NCBI GenBank assembly: GCA_023630585.1
Contig: CM042552.1
Coordinates: forward strand, 4,769,501-4,833,500
Direction: 5' to 3'
DNA length: 64,000 nt
Source: Cranoglanis bouderius
Taxonomy: Eukaryota; Chordata; Actinopteri; Siluriformes; Cranoglanididae
This document shows, one piece after another, positions 60,720-64,000 of the stretch; within the stretch, counting starts at the first letter, position 1, and each line of letters begins with the position of its first letter. A program made the translations under genes and the position numbers. The notes beneath the pieces were generated by a model. That model was not told the DNA's origin, did no database searches, and was given only the letters and a program-made list of their open reading frames with translations.

Positions 60720-61810
60720 TATATCTATACAGATTTTGTTAGCCAGCTTCATAACACAAAATAACCTGACAGGATTTGTGAAATTTGTGATTTTTAAGTC
60801 ATAATCATATAATGTTTACTGATAGCCCTAGCCAGCTAATTAACAAAGTCTAACCTGAGAGGATTTTAAAGTTGTATTGTAATAAATGTCATCATCTTCA
60901 CTGTTAATGCTAACCAGCTAGCTAAGATAAGCTAAGTTGACAGGATTTCTGAGAGGATTTCTAAGTCATATCTAATAAATGTTATCATCTTCACTGTTAA
61001 TGCTAACCAGCTAGCAACAATTAGTGAACCTGACAGGATTTCATGGGGAATTTTTAAGTTCATAAATAAAGTTTGTTAGCAAAATAGATAACCATCACAG
61101 AGCTGACAGGATTTCTGTGAGGAATCATATATTATATTTAGGAAATGTTATAATCTACAACGTCAACGCTAACTAGCCATCTAAGGTTAGCTAACATGAC
61201 AGGATTTCAAGGAGAATGCTAAAGTTTCCTTAATGCTTAAGTTTCCATAATCTTTCCTGCTTTTGTTAGCCAGATAGCTAAGGGATGCTAAGGGGTGCTA
61301 AGCAGGATATACCAAGAGGATTTATTAAAACATATTCACAGTCTTCACTGCTAATGTTACCTAAGCTAGCTAAGATCAGTTAACATGACAGGATTTTTAA
61401 ACTGTATTCATGAGTGTTGTAATCGTTCCAGCTTTCATTAGCAAAATAGCTAACTGGTGCTGAGCTGACAGGATTTCTGAGAGGATTTCAAAGTCATACC
61501 GAATAAAATGTTATCATCTTCACTGTTACTGCTAACCTGCTAGCTTAAATGAGCTATCCTGACAGGATTTCAGGGGATATATTCACAATGTTATAATCTT
61601 TTCTGTTTTTGTTAGCAAAATAGCTAACAGGCGCTAAGCTGACAGGTTTTCTGAGAGGATTTTTGAGTCATGTTCATAAAGGTTCACTGCTAATGTTAGT
61701 CTGCTAGCTAATTTGCACCGGGCTGACAGCATTTCTGAGAGAATTAAGTTAGTATTCATAAATGGTTATAGTCTTCAGTGTTAATATTAACCTAGCCAGC
61801 TAACATCTCA
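60720..61810 (+). repeat. minisatellite-like tandem array, ~85-bp unit, about 12 units
   Basis: GACAGGATTT or a close variant recurs at ~60768, 60857, 60939, 61032, 61105, 61198, 61387, 61467, 61561, 61641 and 61725, with one decayed unit near 61310. Units also share TAAATGTTATCATCTTCACT, GTTAATGCTAACCAG and CTAGCTAA. Spacing is 73-94 bp. Confidence 0.85.
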
Positions 61811-61814
61811 GAGC

Positions 61815-62345
61815 ACCTACTCAGAAGTGTGTCTCTGGGACGGTATATGATCTGTACTGCTGTAAGAATGGGTTTGTGGTCTGTAGAAAGAATCTTCACA
61901 TTTAGGCTACAGATCCAGCAAATGTTGCTGCCTACCAGGAAATGTAGTTATAGAGAAATAAAGATGTGTGTTTGGAAAACAGCATGTGGCTGGGTGGGAA
62001 ACTCAGCCTGTTGGGTATTGGGGGGAGTCGTGATGCGAGCAGTGCGTGTTCGCTCAGTGCGGGAGACCACGAAGCTTTAATGAGCACCAGACGCATCTGT
62101 CAAGTGCCCTTTGAAGTGTGCACTAAGCACAGTCGAGCATGCAATTCTCACTGCAAATGGCAAATTAACACCATAAGTGTTTACACAGTCTTAGCATTAA
62201 TTCAGGGGCGTGGCTACATGGGCAGCACTTGGGATATTTCACCTTCAAGATATGCCTAGCCACTTGATCTCTGACTTCATATTACTTCTCTGATGGGTTT
62301 ATTCGTCCTGGACGATCCTATACTACGATACGTTATGAATTAAAT
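61815..62345. other. intergenic, no gene seen
   Basis: Two overlapping ORFs (61829-62259) lack motifs. Unique, moderately GC sequence between the array and the MITE. Confidence 0.55.
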
Positions 62346-62348
62346 CTA

Positions 62349-62528
62349 CAGGGTGTCTGATAAATCCTAAGAGAAATGCTACGTATACTTAATTTTGTAT
62401 TTATTATTTACAACATATGTTCTACATGTTCACCCTGACGCTGTACGCATTTTCTCAGCCGCTGTATCATGTTTTTGTGGATTTTGCTCAATATATTCCT
62501 GTTGGTTCCTGACTTTTCAGACACCCTG
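62349..62528. mobile_element. 180-bp MITE with TA target duplication (Tc1/mariner type)
   Basis: Ends CAGGGTGTCTGATAA and TTTTCAGACACCCTG form terminal inverted repeats, each immediately flanked by TA, the Tc1/mariner target-site signature. No ORF inside. Confidence 0.8.
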
Positions 62529-62534
62529 TACAAC

Positions 62535-63105
62535 TACAAACCCAGTTCAGTAATATGATCATCCTCGCCATTCATTTTGCACTAAGGACTTTCTGCTAAT
62601 GCGACTTTAATCTTGTGATGCCACCGACTGGTGTGCTTTAACACCCCTCTCTGTGCCACCACTGGATCTACAGTACTGGATGACCTCCTGCTGTGTTCAT
62701 TCTGTTTGTGCAAAATAACACATAAAACACCATCTCTGTTCATTAAACACCAGTGATTACGCTGTGAGGTCCACTGTAATTATTCCAGTATATTTCTTCA
62801 ATTGAAAGGCAACCGTTGCTAGACTTGCATTAGGATGCTGCCAGCTAGTGGCTGTAAGGAGAACTGCATACACTCTCAAAAGAAACTGAAGCCCAGTTAT
62901 TCAAAGTAGAGTCTTTGGAAAGCACCGGGTATTTGGGAAGAAATTTTCATCCTCAGACACCTCATGCTATTAATTAATTTAAAATCTCTGGCTTTAAAGC
63001 CTGTGATTTAAAATGTGCCGTAATCCTTTTCTACATAAGTTTTACAGATGTTTTTCCTCATACCACAGTGCTGGTGAATTCTTTATTCAAAAGTGAGCGG
63101 CTGAG
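62535..63105. other. intergenic, no gene seen
   Basis: Unique AT-rich sequence; nothing recognised. Confidence 0.6.
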
Positions 63106-63109
63106 GAAA

Positions 63110-63325
63110 AGACTTTGGCAAATTTTCTGTGGTATGAGACAAATAAAACACATCGGGACATGCTGTTATTGGAAAATAATCAGCATCCGTATGGTAACTG
63201 TAACTGTGCTTCGTGCAGCTTCGGGCTTCGTGTGATGGGCCGCATCACAGAACCCTGGTTGTTCATTATTGGCCTATAACAGCATTCACCTAAATGGTTT
63301 ATTCCTTACATATGTGCCATTTTGG
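63110..63325. mobile_element. family C copy, both palindromic ends
   Basis: GGGACATGCTGTTATTGGAAA at ~63157 and TATTGGCCTATAACAGCATT at ~63270 are inverted partners, flanked by ACAAATAAAACACAT and GGTTTATTCCTTACAT. Confidence 0.6.
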
Positions 63326-63329
63326 TTGA

Positions 63330-64000
63330 AAGTGAGTTCAGCACCTAAACTTCTTTCTTTAACCCTGGAGGGACTTGTATTTATGTGCTGAGAAAGAGTG
63401 GGAAGGTGAAGGTGAATGTGAGCACTTGTTCTTTAGTGAGTTTGTTGTACATGGATGGCTTGAGTGGATGAATGCAGGGTTTTCCAGGCTTGTAGACTGG
63501 AGGCCTGGTGTCCTCAGGGGAATGTACAGATTTGAGATGGACAGGCTCGTTAGAGCTGGACAGCTGTGAGGGAAACATTTTCCTTCTCGCACACTTTCCC
63601 TGGTGGCTGCTCTCTTTTCTGCTCCTGAGTGAACTTAGTTGTGCCTTAATTATAGCCTTCCAAAGAAGTGGGAAAGCTTCCAAAGGCTTTAGTAATGAAC
63701 ATTTTATTATTATTATTTTTTTTAATATCCATGGTAGGTTTTTACATTTGACTCCTGGTCATGAATCCACTTTTAATAATGTAAATCTAAAACCAGTGAA
63801 TTTTGAACATGGATTACACTACCTACCTGTTATCTGATATCTCTAAATTGCTCTTAGCCCAAATTGAACATTATAACAGGATATCAATCTTCAATCACTT
63901 CAGTCTTTGAGCCTGGAACATACATTATATACATTTTATTCATGTGAGCTCAGAATTTGTCATATAATGCAATGTTGAATTCTTGAAACTGACTGCTTAG
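63330..64000. other. intergenic, no gene seen
   Basis: ORFs on both strands overlap one another (63359-63837) and show no domain. The window ends here. Confidence 0.55.

Noticed and set aside
60720..61810. CRISPR-like regular repeats
   Set aside because: Units vary in length and the whole unit, not a short repeat with unique spacers, is repeated; a vertebrate minisatellite-like array.
63359..63837. ORFs on both strands near the window end
   Set aside because: Overlapping in opposite strands without recognisable domain.

Overview
The window looks like vertebrate, almost certainly teleost, nuclear DNA. It is AT-rich, has few and widely spaced coding exons, and is dense in dinucleotide microsatellites, tRNA-derived SINEs, MITEs and decayed Tc1/mariner pieces. 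The repeat styles resemble those of ostariophysan fishes, and catfish is my best guess, but that is inference. No prokaryotic operon, CRISPR array, phage or rRNA/tRNA gene is visible. Most long ORFs are chance or microsatellite ORFs.

Two protein-coding genes are well supported, both on the minus strand. (1) A single-exon kctd12-type gene (26743-27597, 284 aa) encodes a BTB/T1 plus H1 domain auxiliary subunit of GABA-B receptors. It has a plausible TATA box about 220 bp upstream of its ATG. (2) A complete slc5a7 gene (high-affinity choline transporter CHT1) has eight coding exons between 48953 and 57426 and a non-coding first exon ending at 57937. All splice sites follow GT-AG, phases match, and the spliced reading frame is 591 aa plus stop.

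Layout: 1-26.6 kb is intergenic, with repeats, tandem duplications and MITEs. 26.7-27.8 kb is kctd12. 27.8-48.5 kb is intergenic and holds a Tc1/mariner remnant, SINEs, a ~155-bp tandem repeat, a long-inverted-repeat MITE nested in another element, and possible conserved regulatory blocks. 48.5-58.1 kb is slc5a7. 58.1-64 kb is intergenic, with a SINE, a ~85-bp, roughly 12-unit tandem repeat (about 60.7-61.8 kb), and a 180-bp TA-flanked MITE.

Both genes belong to synaptic physiology: choline reuptake for acetylcholine synthesis, and tuning of GABA-B signalling. Their same-strand proximity (~21 kb) may matter for co-regulation, for example in habenular neurons, but that is a hypothesis. I found no convincing new molecular system. 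The most interesting items are the TG microsatellite abutting a CHT1 splice acceptor ahead of a frame-preserving exon, the nested transposable elements, and the tandem arrays.
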